A stretch of DNA of 49,681 nucleotides from Mesostigma viride (GCA_009746045.1 RPFO01001449.1:1-49681), one strand, 5' to 3'. Positions 17,552 through 26,447 are shown, numbered from the stretch's first letter. The notes: a model not told the origin generated them from the letters alone. A program made the numbers and translations.

Positions 17552-18919
17552 TGGGGGGGGGGGCGAGACCCGCCTGCTGTAGATTCTGCCCGTGTGCCCG
17601 GGCCTCTGCAGCAGGCGGCCCTAGATGGGATCGATGATGCTTGCAGGTCCTTTGTCCGCCGGAACGGTGGTTCCGTAGCGGCAATGGCAGGATCTGTAGT
17701 GGATGGGGGTGAATATGCTGAAGGAGCCCCTTACGAGCCGTTAGTGGCCGCACGCTTGGCCTTGCCTGGTCCGGGGGAAGGTGGCCAAGTGGATGTGCTG
17801 AACTTACTACCCCCCTCTTGGGGAGCAATTTTGAATGATGAGAGTAGGATGGTACGGACGCTGAGCCCAGCAGAGCGGATCTTGCAGAAGTCGATGCGGA
17901 TCTCGCGGGGGTGTAGCATGGAGGAGTTCGCGCGGGTTTGCACGGTGTGTGTGGAGAGGGGGATTTTGGGTGGATTTTTTGAGGAGGAGCCGCCTATGGT
18001 GAACGGTACTTTTGGGGTCGGAAAGCCCGACGGCCGTATACGGCTGATTGTGGACAACCGGCGTGGCAACATGCCACTACCAGATCCTATGCCCGCTTTT
18101 TTACCACACCTTGGCGTGATTTGCGATTTGCCCACGCGCGCTGGGGAGGATGTTTTTGGGGGCGTATCAGATTTGGATTCGTACTACAACAGACTCCGCC
18201 TGCCAGTTTGGATGCGGCGGTACTGTGCGTGGATGCCGGTGTGGTCGGATCTGGTGGGCCTGAGTGGGGCTCGACGGAAGGTGTGGCCGTGGATGTTGTG
18301 CTGGCCAATGGGCAACAAGCTGGCCGTCGCCGTAGCCCAGTGTGTGCATCAGTCTGTGTTGTACCGCTGTGGCCCCAAGCCGCCGTTGGAGGCTAGTCGT
18401 GGGCTGAGCATCAACATGTCCGCGCTGATCCTGGTGGCGGAGGCCAACGAGGCGGGGGAGACCGTCCGGCTGACGCTGGAGGAGGACCCTGCTGCGCCCT
18501 TGGCGCCCTCGCCGTGCTTCGAATCTCGGCAGGATCTGGAAGGTATGCATGCTGTGACGATCGATGACCTCCATTTCACCCACTGTGCGTCGGTGGATGG
18601 GGTGAATCAGCAGCTAGATCGTGTTCAGGCTGCCTACGCCGCTGTTGGGCTGGTGCAGAAGTCTGACAAGGTGGTACGGGCGACAGCAGAGCAGACTGGT
18701 GTGCAGGCGGTGGGTGTCATTCACCAAAGAGATGGTGACGTGGTGCCTGTTCCTGAGCGTGTGGTGGCAGTTATCGCTGCTACTCATAGAATCTTAGATC
18801 GCGGGTTTACATACTACCGCGAACTTAGTTCTGTGCTTGGGAAGTGGGTGTGGATGCATCTGCTGTGCCGCCCCATGCTTTCGGTGTGGTCTGAGACGTA
18901 CCGGCTGCTAGCAGCATGA
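17552..18919 (+). CDS. D1 reverse transcriptase (DIRS-type)
   Basis: RT motifs in order (numbered from codon 17594): GKPDGRIRLIVDNRRGN (143-159), motif A SDLDSYYNRL (192-201), motif B PMGNKLAVAVAQ (238-249), motif C TIDDL (322-326) in place of the usual YxDD, and QKSDK (355-359). It copies element RNA to DNA. The likely start is ATG 17551, but an 11-G run right after it (17553-17563) leaves it one base out of frame with RT; ten G would join them. The next in-frame ATG (17684) lies ahead of all the catalytic motifs. The stop TGA at 18917-18919 overlaps the ATG of the RNase H ORF as ATGA. RT and RNase H are normally one ORF in this class, so the split is unusual. Confidence 0.9.
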   Translation, partial: WGGGRDPPAVDSARVPGPLQQAALDGIDDACRSFVRRNGGSVAAMAGSVVDGGEYAEGAPYEPLVAARLALPGPGEGGQVDVLNLLPPSWGAILNDESRMVRTLSPAERILQKSMRISRGCSMEEFARVCTVCVERGILGGFFEEEPPMVNGTFGVGKPDGRIRLIVDNRRGNMPLPDPMPAFLPHLGVICDLPTRAGEDVFGGVSDLDSYYNRLRLPVWMRRYCAWMPVWSDLVGLSGARRKVWPWMLCWPMGNKLAVAVAQCVHQSVLYRCGPKPPLEASRGLSINMSALILVAEANEAGETVRLTLEEDPAAPLAPSPCFESRQDLEGMHAVTIDDLHFTHCASVDGVNQQLDRVQAAYAAVGLVQKSDKVVRATAEQTGVQAVGVIHQRDGDVVPVPERVVAVIAATHRILDRGFTYYRELSSVLGKWVWMHLLCRPMLSVWSETYRLLAA

Positions 18920-19869
18920 ATGCCTCCCTGCCTGGGCGCCGCTGGCGCCTCCCTGCGGGGGCCCGCCAGGAGCTTCAGGCGGCGATCGACCTGGCCCCCT
19001 TTTTGAGGGCGGCCAGGGCCCGGCCCCTTTCTGACCGGGTCGTCGCAAGTGATGCGAGCGGCTCCGGCGGTGGGGTGGTCTACAGGGACCTGCCTGGGGC
19101 CGATTGTGCCCGGCTGGCGACCCGGCGCGAAGCGCGGGGGTGGCGGACGACAGCTTTAACGTCTGGGGAGGACTGGGACCTGGAGCGCATGGAGGAGGGG
19201 GACTACAGCCTGCTGGATAGTGGCCACTGGCGTACGGCACTGTCCTACCGGTGGCGGGGGCAGCCTAACCACATCAACGTCAAGGAGGCGATTGCTGCGA
19301 CACAGGGGGTCGAGTGGTCGTGCCGGACCAAGGCGTGTCGAGGTAAGCGAGTCGTCCGGCTCGTAGACTCCAGTGCTGTGGTGGGGGCGTTTGTCAGAGG
19401 GCGGTCGTCTTCCTACCGCCTCAACCAGCTGGTTCGGCGCTACTGCGCTCTGTCACTGGCTGGCGACACGCAGAGCCACTGGGTCTGGGTGGCTACCGAC
19501 CACAACCCAGCTGACAAGGCCAGTCGGCGTGGCGCTTGGATTCCTGACTTGACCCGGTGTGGTGACGTGCATCCCAACCCTGGGCCTGAGGGGGCGCGAC
19601 GCCCTCGGGACTTGGCACTTTTGGAAGGCACAGTCAACCCTGTGTCTACCTTGCCAGCGTACCGGCGTGCGGCGGCTGTCTACGTGGCGTGGGCGCCACC
19701 TGGCCCTGTCGACCCAGCTGACGCGGAAGCCATTTTCTGTGAGTGGATTTCTGCTGTCTACCATGCCAGGGCGGGCGGGGGCGTACCTTATGCCAGCATG
19801 CCAAGGCCTGTCTCCACCTGTACTACCCCGACATTGTTCGGAATTGGGTACTGGCGGACCGCCTGCTAG
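18916..19869 (+). CDS. D1 RNase H, 2A-like motif, recombinase N-terminus
   Basis: Residues 40-205 are an RNase H: D46 in VASDASGSGGG, E124 in INVKEAIAA, D151 in RLVDSSAVVGAF, D200 in TDHNPADKASR. Residues 216-224 read GDVHPNPGP, a 2A-like ribosome-skipping motif (consensus D[VI]ExNPGP, with His for Glu). Residues 225-~295 (LPAYRRAAAVYVAWAP...) look like the SAM-like N-terminal domain of a tyrosine recombinase, whose catalytic part follows in another frame from about 19800. The frame ends at 19869 after a likely one-base shift. The start overlaps the RT stop as ATGA. Confidence 0.85.
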   Translation: MNASLPGRRWRLPAGARQELQAAIDLAPFLRAARARPLSDRVVASDASGSGGGVVYRDLPGADCARLATRREARGWRTTALTSGEDWDLERMEEGDYSLLDSGHWRTALSYRWRGQPNHINVKEAIAATQGVEWSCRTKACRGKRVVRLVDSSAVVGAFVRGRSSSYRLNQLVRRYCALSLAGDTQSHWVWVATDHNPADKASRRGAWIPDLTRCGDVHPNPGPEGARRPRDLALLEGTVNPVSTLPAYRRAAAVYVAWAPPGPVDPADAEAIFCEWISAVYHARAGGGVPYASMPRPVSTCTTPTLFGIGYWRTAC

Positions 19870-20522
19870 CAGGTTGGCAGCGGCTTGTTCCGGCTGTCAG
19901 CCCTCCGCCTATGCCCTGGCGCCTTTGCTATTTCACTGCCCTGTTGCTAGTTTCACGTCGACAGGTGCACTTGAGTGCGTTGATTATTATTGCTTTCCAG
20001 CAGTATTTACGCATTAGCGAGGCGCTAGGGCTGCGGGTTCGGGATGTGGCTCATCCCGGCCACCCCCTTCTCGAGCCAGGGCCCATGGTCGGTGCCCTTG
20101 TGCTGCGCAACCCCAAAACTGCGCAGGGGGCGGCCCAGCACGTCCTCGTCCGGGATCCACTTTCTTTGTGGCTCCTGCGACGTCTGACGGCTGGCCAGCC
20201 CCCGGATGCACTCCTCTTTCGGGGCTTAACGTACAGCCAGGCTAGGCAGCAGTGGGAGGCTGTGCAGGCCCGCATGGGCATCCCAGGGATGTTTTCTTTT
20301 CACAGCCTCCGGCATGGGGGGGCGACGCACGACGCCATCGCTGGCGAGTCGCCGGAGGCCATCCAGCTGCGCGGCCGGTGGGCTTCGGCCCTCTCGGTCA
20401 CGCGCTACATTGGCCTCCACCGCAGCCTCCTGGGGCGCGACATCCCACCCGCCCTCTGGGCTCAGGCCCTGGGTTTTGACCCAGCGGCGTTCCGGCGCCA
20501 CTTCGGTGGCGTCGTGTTTTGA
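19743..20522 (+). CDS. D1 tyrosine recombinase catalytic domain
   Basis: The catalytic set of a tyrosine recombinase is complete (numbered from 19743): R90 in YLRISEALGLR, K125 in RNPKTAQ, H187 and R190 in HSLRHGGAT, W213 in LRGRWAS and the nucleophile Y222 in VTRYIG. The enzyme joins the circular element DNA to the target without duplicating it. True homology starts around residue 18-25; before that the reading comes from the RNase H/2A frame, so a frameshift near 19790-19810 separates the N-terminal domain from this one. The stop is TGA at 20520-20522. Confidence 0.9.
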   Translation: MDFCCLPCQGGRGRTLCQHAKACLHLYYPDIVRNWVLADRLLAGWQRLVPAVSPPPMPWRLCYFTALLLVSRRQVHLSALIIIAFQQYLRISEALGLRVRDVAHPGHPLLEPGPMVGALVLRNPKTAQGAAQHVLVRDPLSLWLLRRLTAGQPPDALLFRGLTYSQARQQWEAVQARMGIPGMFSFHSLRHGGATHDAIAGESPEAIQLRGRWASALSVTRYIGLHRSLLGRDIPPALWAQALGFDPAAFRRHFGGVVF

Positions 20523-20560
20523 CGTCCTCCTGTTTTTATCTCTCGTCTTTTAGCTATCAA

Positions 20561-20588
20561 CTGACCTCACCCTTGTGTGGGAGGTCAG
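20561..20588 (+). terminator. Hairpin after D1 recombinase ORF
   Basis: CTGACCTC and GAGGTCAG pair with a 12-nt loop that can add CCC/GGG-type pairs. It lies ~40 nt after the stop codon. It may be a 3' RNA structure; terminator is the nearest type and the role is unproven. Confidence 0.4.
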
Positions 20589-20592
20589 GGGG

Positions 20593-20650
20593 GAAATGGT
20601 TTAACTAACCCGAGGGTGAACCTGGGTTGGGACAAAGTACCCCCATAGCT
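20593..20650 (+). promoter_or_regulatory. Shared 3' UTR motif, D1 copy
   Basis: AACTAACCCGAGGGTGAACC followed by TGGGTTGGGACAAAGTAC and CCCCATAG. It closely matches the 3' UTR block of gypsy-type G1, G2 and G3, elements with no other sequence in common with D1. Confidence 0.65.
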
Positions 20651-20717
20651 AGGTAGTTTAAGTTTTCTTTTTTGCATGTCCTACGTATTTTCGGCTGTTA
20701 GCCATGTAAGGAGATGT

Positions 20718-20912
20718 GGGTAGAGCAGGGGCACAGCTGCTGTGGGCTGGCCCTGCACATTCACATAGTGTGCTCACCCTAGCATACAGATGGCCGTGTT
20801 GCCATCTGGTAGACATGTCTGTGTTATTCCACCGTATAGAGCTAGCACACATATTGTAATAAATTTGATGTTTTGTGGTGATGCATGCAAAGCAAGGCAA
20901 GGCCAGAAATGG
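20718..20912 (+). repeat. D1 split direct repeat B1
   Basis: 195 bp starting GGGTAGAGCAGGGGCAC, identical by eye to B2 (21145-21339). It joins A2 through the dinucleotide AT (20913-20914). Confidence 0.92.
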
Positions 20913-20914
20913 AT

Positions 20915-21120
20915 TTGGTGAGCTATGCTCATTTTATCTATGACTAACCTGCTGAGCGGAGAATGCAACGCCGTATAGCACCAAAGAAAAAATAATTTTA
21001 GAAAAAATATTTTTTGTGCTGGCACCCGTACCCCAGCCACCCAGGTAGGGGTTGGCTGGAGAGGTGGTTGCTATAAAGGGTGGGCTTCCATTCTAGGGAA
21101 GCAGGTTGTTTCTTTTGCCT
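20915..21120 (+). repeat. D1 split direct repeat A2
   Basis: 206 bp matching A1 except for one base missing in each of two A-runs. It carries a second TATAAAG at 21072. Confidence 0.92.
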
Positions 21121-21144
21121 CCCACCCACCCACCCTGGCAAAAG

Positions 21145-21339
21145 GGGTAGAGCAGGGGCACAGCTGCTGTGGGCTGGCCCTGCACATTCACATAGTGTGC
21201 TCACCCTAGCATACAGATGGCCGTGTTGCCATCTGGTAGACATGTCTGTGTTATTCCACCGTATAGAGCTAGCACACATATTGTAATAAATTTGATGTTT
21301 TGTGGTGATGCATGCAAAGCAAGGCAAGGCCAGAAATGG
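21145..21339 (+). repeat. D1 split direct repeat B2 (right end of D1)
   Basis: Copy of B1. It is followed by AT (21340-21341) and then target sequence ACAAGTGTTG, which continues TA unit 3. Confidence 0.92.
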
Positions 21340-21341
21340 AT

Positions 21342-22220
21342 ACAAGTGTTGTCTAGTCGTATAATGTCGTACTTGTGCGTCACTGTCCAAATAAGGCTAA
21401 GCGGTTCTTGATAACCTAGCAGGCCTCGGGTGACGCCACACTGCTCCGCTTGGCTTACGGCTGGCAGTGTCCTTTAGCGCCCCCTATCCTGTCTACCTAT
21501 CCCGCTTACCCCAGCTATGGCTCACTGGCCAACGACGACCGGGTTCCTTCCCGAGTCTCGCCCACAATACACACATCATCTTGACGAAACCAAACAGTTA
21601 TCACTTCCGTCAACCAATCTCATGACAATTACTCATTGCAACCACTCTCGGGGGCTGCTCCGGATTGTTCCACTATTAAACCCCTTGACGACAACACCAA
21701 GTTGTGAGGGAGAGTAACGAGCGAACAACGACCACCATGGCCGCTGCCGTGCTCCTAAATACCTCCAAAAATCCCGGCATCCATGCGCTGTCGCATTTGC
21801 CAGCAAGCCGCCTGACGTGCAGTTAGACTGCCAGCAAAATGCTTAGCAAGTCTGTTCGACAGCCACGTGCGAGCCAGCACACCGCACACTACGATCTGCG
21901 TATCTAACTTTGTCCGATGGACTGAACATCATTCCGTCTGGACAATACAAAAGATTCGTAACTGCCAAATGTCACGCACCGGAATATTGCGCAAGCCACC
22001 AAGGCTTTGCGCCCCAAAGTCTTGTGCCTGAACCTAAGTCAGGTCACCTAAGACTGTCACTCTAGAAATTCAGGCCTTTCCGGCGCGGCGCTCCACACCG
22101 GCCCAAGGAACAAAGCCTGCGGCCTACTGAATCGGAACCAACCAAACGTCGGTAACGATTCCGATTACGGCAACCGCGTAACTTCTTGAGTGCACGGACG
22201 TAAATGATCACGGACGTGAC
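21342..22220 (+). repeat. TA unit 3, right part
   Basis: Continues unit 3 from ACAAGTGTTG to the unit end GGACGTGAC, in line with units 1 and 2. G2 pol resumes at 22221. Confidence 0.85.
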
Positions 22221-22643
22221 AAGGACAGGGGCTGTGGTGAGGTGGCGCTTGAGAGCCTCAAAGGCCTGCTGGCACTGCTCAGCCCACAGGAACGGAGTAC
22301 CCTTCTTGAGAAGAGCGTTGATCGGGGCAGCGATGGTGGCGAACCGCGGGATGAACCGTCGATAGTAGGAAGCCAACCCCAGAAAACTGCGCACCCCCTT
22401 CACGTCCGTGGGAACCGGCCACTGCTGGACGGACTCGATCTTCTCAGGGTCGGTCGCGATGCCGTCCGCAGACAGGGTGTGGCCCAGGAAGGGCACACAG
22501 CGACCGGCGCGCACCTTGGCTTTCCGCGCCGACAGGTGCTCGTCTTCCATGATCTGTAGCACCGCGTCAACATCCTCCAGGTGCTCCTCGAACGTCTTGG
22601 AATACACCAGAATGTCGTCCAGGTACGCCAGCGCCCAGCGCAC
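22221..22643 (-). CDS. G2 reverse transcriptase, C-terminal part with YLDD
   Basis: RT motif C (ALAYLDDILVYSKTFEEHL) is followed by FLGHTLSADGIATDPEKIESV, the thumb SYYRRFIPRFATIAAPINALL and the RNase H connection FEALKRHLTTAPVLV. Coding ends at 22221, where TA interrupts; the gene continues at 12892. A one-base frameshift near 22640 separates it from the upstream RT segment, directly before the catalytic YLDD. Confidence 0.9.
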
Positions 22644-24081
22644 ACGTGCGCTTGTAGGTCCATGGTGGGCGCGCTCCCTTGTGCGGGTCCGTCAGATCCC
22701 GGGAGACCTGCGGCAGATGGGCCGTGCCCATCACCGGACGGAGGATGTCATTCATCAGCATCTGGAAGGACGCGGGCGAATTACACAGGCCCATCGCTGC
22801 CACCCGAAACTGGTAGTGACCGAAGGGCGTGGCGAACGCAGTCTTGTGGCAGTCCTCGGGCGCGATGCGCAGCTGCCAGAACCCGTCCGCGCAGTCAATG
22901 ACCGTAAAGCACGTAGCCCCTTGGACGCGGTTGAAGATGTCGTCGATCCTCGGCAGGGGATACTTGGACTTGACCGTGATGGCGTTCAGCTTCCGGTAGT
23001 CAGTCACCAGCCGCCACTTGCCCCCTGGCTTGGGGACGAGCAGCACGCCTGCGGAGAAGGGACTGTTGCTGGGCTCGATGAGCCCGGCATCGAGCAGCGA
23101 AATGAGGATCTTCTTGAGCTCCACTAGCTCGACCGGACCCATGCGGTACATGGGGGACGCGGTAGGCCCGGAACCCTCCTGGACCTGGATGCGATGTAGC
23201 ACCGAACGATGGGGAGGGAACTGGGGCGTGCGGTCCGCGAAGAGAGTGGCGCGCTTCTCCAAGACAGCGTTGAACCGCGCCAGCTCGTCCGGGGTGAAGC
23301 CGACGCCGATCTCGTTGAGCATGGCCTGAGTGCTGTCCAGGTCGATGCGGTACATCGTGTATTCCTTGCCCTTCCGAAGTTGGCGTGCCAGCGTCTTACT
23401 GCTCATCAGGATCTGGGACGCTGGTCGAGGCCCGTCCGCCGAGCGCTCGTGTGTAATGTTATGGACCTCCGCGGCCTGTGCCCTGTACTCGCTGTCGGGA
23501 CACCAAAAGGATCCATCCGGAAACCAAACTACTCGTCGGCGCACACTGATGTCCACATCCTGCTTGTCCAACCAGTCTAGCCCGATAATGATGTCTGCGG
23601 CTCCCAGCGGCGCGATAGTCGCCGCCAAGTCAACCGGCGTGCCTTGCAGCACACCCTTGATATCTGCCAAGCCGGGCGACCGGTGTTGGCGACCGTCCGA
23701 ATAGGTCACATGCACGGCCGTGGTGTGCGGGCGAGGGGTCAGACCCAATCGGCGCACCAGGGCCTCGTTGATGAAAGACGTGGAGGCGCCGGTGTCGACC
23801 AAAAACTTCACGTCCATGACCGTTTTCTCTTTCAAATACGGGTCCAGGACGGTGGGAGGAACAAGTAACCCCCCACTGAAAAGGAACAAATGCCGCGGAC
23901 CTCCAGGAGACACGCGCGCCGGTTGGGAGGCCGCGTCTGAGCCGGAAGCCACGTGATTGACGTCTACCTCTATTCTACTCGGCTCCACTTCAGGGCTACT
24001 GTCTGATCTCTCTACCCTATCATCTACCCTATCATCTCTCCTATCATCTACCCTATCATCTACCCCGGGGCCCAACCCCAC
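22610..24081 (-). CDS. G2 aspartic protease and reverse transcriptase, N-terminal part
   Basis: The frame carries a retropepsin (VDTGAS at 95-100, IIIGLDWL at 165-172), which cleaves the polyprotein, then the Ty3/gypsy RT: LVPKPGGKWRLVTDYRKLN (348-366), motif A VIDCADGFWQL (394-404) and motif B FRVAAMGLCNSPASFQ (425-440). About 25 extra residues (MGTAHLPQVSRDLTDPHK and on) lie between NDILRPV and YLDD compared with the usual ~10. The frame is then lost near 22640. The N-terminus holds a VDDR repeat. The frame is open upstream across the gag stop (24093-24095), in the -1 phase, so pol is probably made by frameshifting. Confidence 0.92.
24013..24065 (-). repeat. 12-15-bp tandem repeat at Gag-Pol junction
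   Basis: Four to five copies of ATCATCTACCCT-type units encode Val/Arg-Asp-Asp-Arg repeats at the very start of pol. Variable length is expected. Confidence 0.75.
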
Positions 24082-24092
24082 GGGTAAGGCTA

Positions 24093-25972
24093 CTACTCCC
24101 GAGGAGCGGTGGGACGGGAGGCCGCCTCGCCCGACCGCCCGCCCTCTTCCCCCCCCTCCTCCTCCTCGTCAGCCTCCTCCTCATCCTCATACTCGTACCC
24201 AGCCACTGCTTGCGTCTGACCGGAAGAGGAGGATTGCCGCCGAGCCTCGATCTCATTAACCGCGCGCAACACACCCTTGGTAGAGTTGGTCGCGGGCGGT
24301 CGCGGCTGCTGGTACTGGGTCGGGGATTGTCTGGCATGCTGCAGGCGAGCCGCCCGCTCGCCCGCATTGCGGGGTCTATCCCGGGGACCAGAGGAGTCGG
24401 GGCGGCTGCCGAACGCTGGGCCGGAGAAACGAACGCTGGGCTCAATCTCCCCTGCGCCGCGACCGGTGTGCTTGCCTCTGAGCTTGGGGCAGTCGCGCTT
24501 GAGGTGTCCCACCTCACTGCACATGAAGCAACGCGCCTTGCTGGCGTCGATGGCGTTGATACCCTGGTCAGCGTAGCCGTCGTCGGGGTCGTCGATATAG
24601 TCGTCCTCCTCCTCGCCGGCGGACTCAGTGGAGTACAGCTGGTTCACCCGCCGCGGGGGAGCTGGCCTGAAGAAACGACGCACCGAGGGTGCGCGCCCGC
24701 GAGTCACCACGTCGGCCACCTGCAGAAGGTATCTCTGGATATTCAGGATGTCCCACTCCTTCCAGGGGACCTCAGCGTAGTGTTTGAATACCTCGTCCTG
24801 TAGCTCGGGGCTGAGCGCCTCGATGAATCTGATCTTGTACTCGTACCAGGTCATGTCGGTTAGATAAGCGGCGCTGGCCTCAAACTTGGACAGAAACTCG
24901 CGATATGGGGTGGTCCCCTGGCGCAGCTTGCCGAAAGCGATCCGCTCGTGGAGCTCCGCGTCTGGGGGTATCAGCTTGCGGCGCACCCGGTCCATCAGCT
25001 CCTCCACGGTTTGCGGGTATGACTGGGATGCGATGCTCTCACAATTCAGGATGCTCACCACCGAGGGGTCCATGCAGGTGTTGACAACATGCGGGATGAG
25101 GTCGCAGGTGGCCAGTTCCCAACTGTGGTGGTTACACCAGACGGTATACTGCTGTTGCCACATGCGCCCCCATTCGTCAATCTCCCGCGGTTTCATGTCC
25201 GCGTGCAGCTTGGGAACATTCTTGAAAGTAGGCATCGGTGGGGCCTTCACCGTATTAGGCTTGGGTCCACCGACCTCACGATAGGCAATGGAGCCGAAGG
25301 CTGGGGGCTGCGACCGGGGGAGAGATCCGGAGCTGGCCGGCGTGCCGTGCGTTCGCCGCACCTGTACAGACGATGGGTGTTCGTACCCCGGGTCATCCAA
25401 GGCCACCCTGCTGAAATTCAGGTTGCTGACGGCCGCAGGCGAGTGGACGATGCTGCTGTCATGTGTCCTAGGACGCGGCGGCTGGGGGGCGGGTCGCTGG
25501 ACGGGTGTCTGAGTCTCCTCGTCGTGTGCGGTAGCGAATCTGTCATCCCCTAGCCGAACCCGGGGCCTATGAGCTCCAAAGGACGGGCCCTGCGCCCTTG
25601 GTCCCTCAATATCCGTCACGGCCCCCTCCAAATCACCGAACTCGCCATCTGCCCCGGTGTCCTCCCCGTCATCATCCGAGTACCACAACACCGTGGGTAA
25701 CAGGGAAGTGCTGCCAAAAGACACTCTACGTCTGCCCCGCTGTGCTGGGGCCGGCGGCGGTCCCAGGGGGCGACCCCGCCCTGCCCAGGGATGCGATGGT
25801 CGCTCCGTGACTGGCTGCCGATAACTGTAGTGCAGCGTGTCTTCATCCTCGTACCCGGGCTGCTCAGGGTACCGTGGCATCCGCTGTGACCTCGTCTGGG
25901 GTTGTTGCTGCTGCGGGAGCTGATGCTGCTGCTGCGGGTGCTGCTGCTGCTGTCGTTGCTGCTGCTGCCGCC

Positions 25973-26021
<49 letters not shown>

Positions 26022-26369
26022 CTGCCGCTGCTGCTGCTGGGAACCCCCCTGGAGTGTCTCCTGGCTGCGCCCGTCTCCCCCTTGTTCCAACCTGGAGTCT
26101 CGACTGTCATCATCTGATGAATCTCTAGGATCCTGGTACCCTCTGGTATCTTCTAAGCTGGACCGTGGTGAGCCTTCCGCAGGTCTCTCCATGTCCTCAC
26201 CTCTATTTGTCCCTACTTGGACGTGCGGTGGCACCTCTAGCACCTCTACACCTTGCTCGTGGTTGTCTACCGGTTCTATATCTCTATCCTCTGTTTCTCT
26301 GGCTCTGTTCCCGTCATCTGCCTCTCTGGCATTCCGTGTTTGGTTCCGGCGTCGACGCGGCGTCGGCAT
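24093..26369 (-). CDS. G2 Gag with polyglutamine and zinc knuckle
   Basis: Intact 758-codon ORF from ATG 26369 (MPTPRRRRNQ) to TAG. It has a charged low-complexity N-terminus, a ~40-residue Gln-rich run (about 112-155), a Ser/Pro/Arg middle, a retrotransposon Gag domain (about 385-545: EIDEWGRMWQQQYTVW, YPQTVEELMDRVRRKL, FIEALSPELQDEVF), a CCHC knuckle CFMCSEVGHLKRDC (near 24490-24535) and an acidic Glu tail. Gag forms the particle and binds RNA. It is homologous to the broken Gag of G4. Upstream lie a TATA-like site, a pyrimidine tract and the hybrid-binding-domain ORF. Confidence 0.9.
25905..26040. repeat. CTG/CAG trinucleotide repeat in G2 gag
   Basis: Imperfect CTG run on the plus strand, longest around 25977-26015, encoding polyglutamine in Gag. 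A shorter one is in G4 gag (33970-34008). Poly-Ala and poly-Leu frames on the plus strand are shadows. Confidence 0.85.
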
Positions 26370-26391
26370 GGTGCTCGTACCGGTACCTTAC

Positions 26392-26415
26392 ACTGCAGGC
26401 AATACCTCCCCAGAA

Positions 26416-26447
<32 letters not shown>

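Larger units (their letters stand above)
16019..21339 (+). mobile_element. D1: DIRS-class (split-direct-repeat) tyrosine-recombinase retroelement
   Basis: The structure is A1 (16019-16226), Gag, RT, RNase H, tyrosine recombinase, then B1 (20718-20912), A2 (20915-21120), B2 (21145-21339). This A1-ORFs-B1-A2-B2 layout is that of PAT/Ngaro-like elements. They replicate through a circular DNA and insert by site-specific recombination, giving no target duplication. All ORFs are on the plus strand, unlike Volvox Kangaroo, where the recombinase is inverted. No adenine methyltransferase-like domain is seen between RNase H and recombinase, which favours Ngaro-like over DIRS/PAT. B1 and B2 look identical; A1 and A2 differ by two short indels in A-runs. 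Confidence 0.92.
12893..22220. mobile_element. TA: tandem array of ~1.44-kb units inserted in G2 pol
   Basis: Three head-to-tail units start GTCGCGTTTACGTGCC (12893, 14023, 15462) and end GGACGTGAC (14018, 15457, 22220). Inner junctions are the 4-bp spacer AGCT, making a near-palindrome GTGACAGCTGTCGC. Unit 1 (1126 bp) lacks a ~310-bp block after its first 85 bp. Unit 2 is full (1435 bp). Unit 3 is full but split by D1. Copies differ by only a few bases. No ORF of substance is present; a 66-codon frame repeated three times is probably noise. The flanks GACGAGGAT and GACAAGGAC could be a degenerate 9-bp target duplication. The class is uncertain: a non-autonomous DNA or rolling-circle element, or a short retroelement. 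Confidence 0.8.

Noticed and set aside
16186-17637. 483-codon frame overlapping D1 Gag
   Set aside because: Gly/Arg-rich shadow of the Gag ORF; the Gag frame has the better start and composition.
25874-26128. Poly-Ala and poly-Leu plus-strand frames
   Set aside because: Other readings of the CTG/CAG repeat that encodes polyglutamine in G2 Gag.
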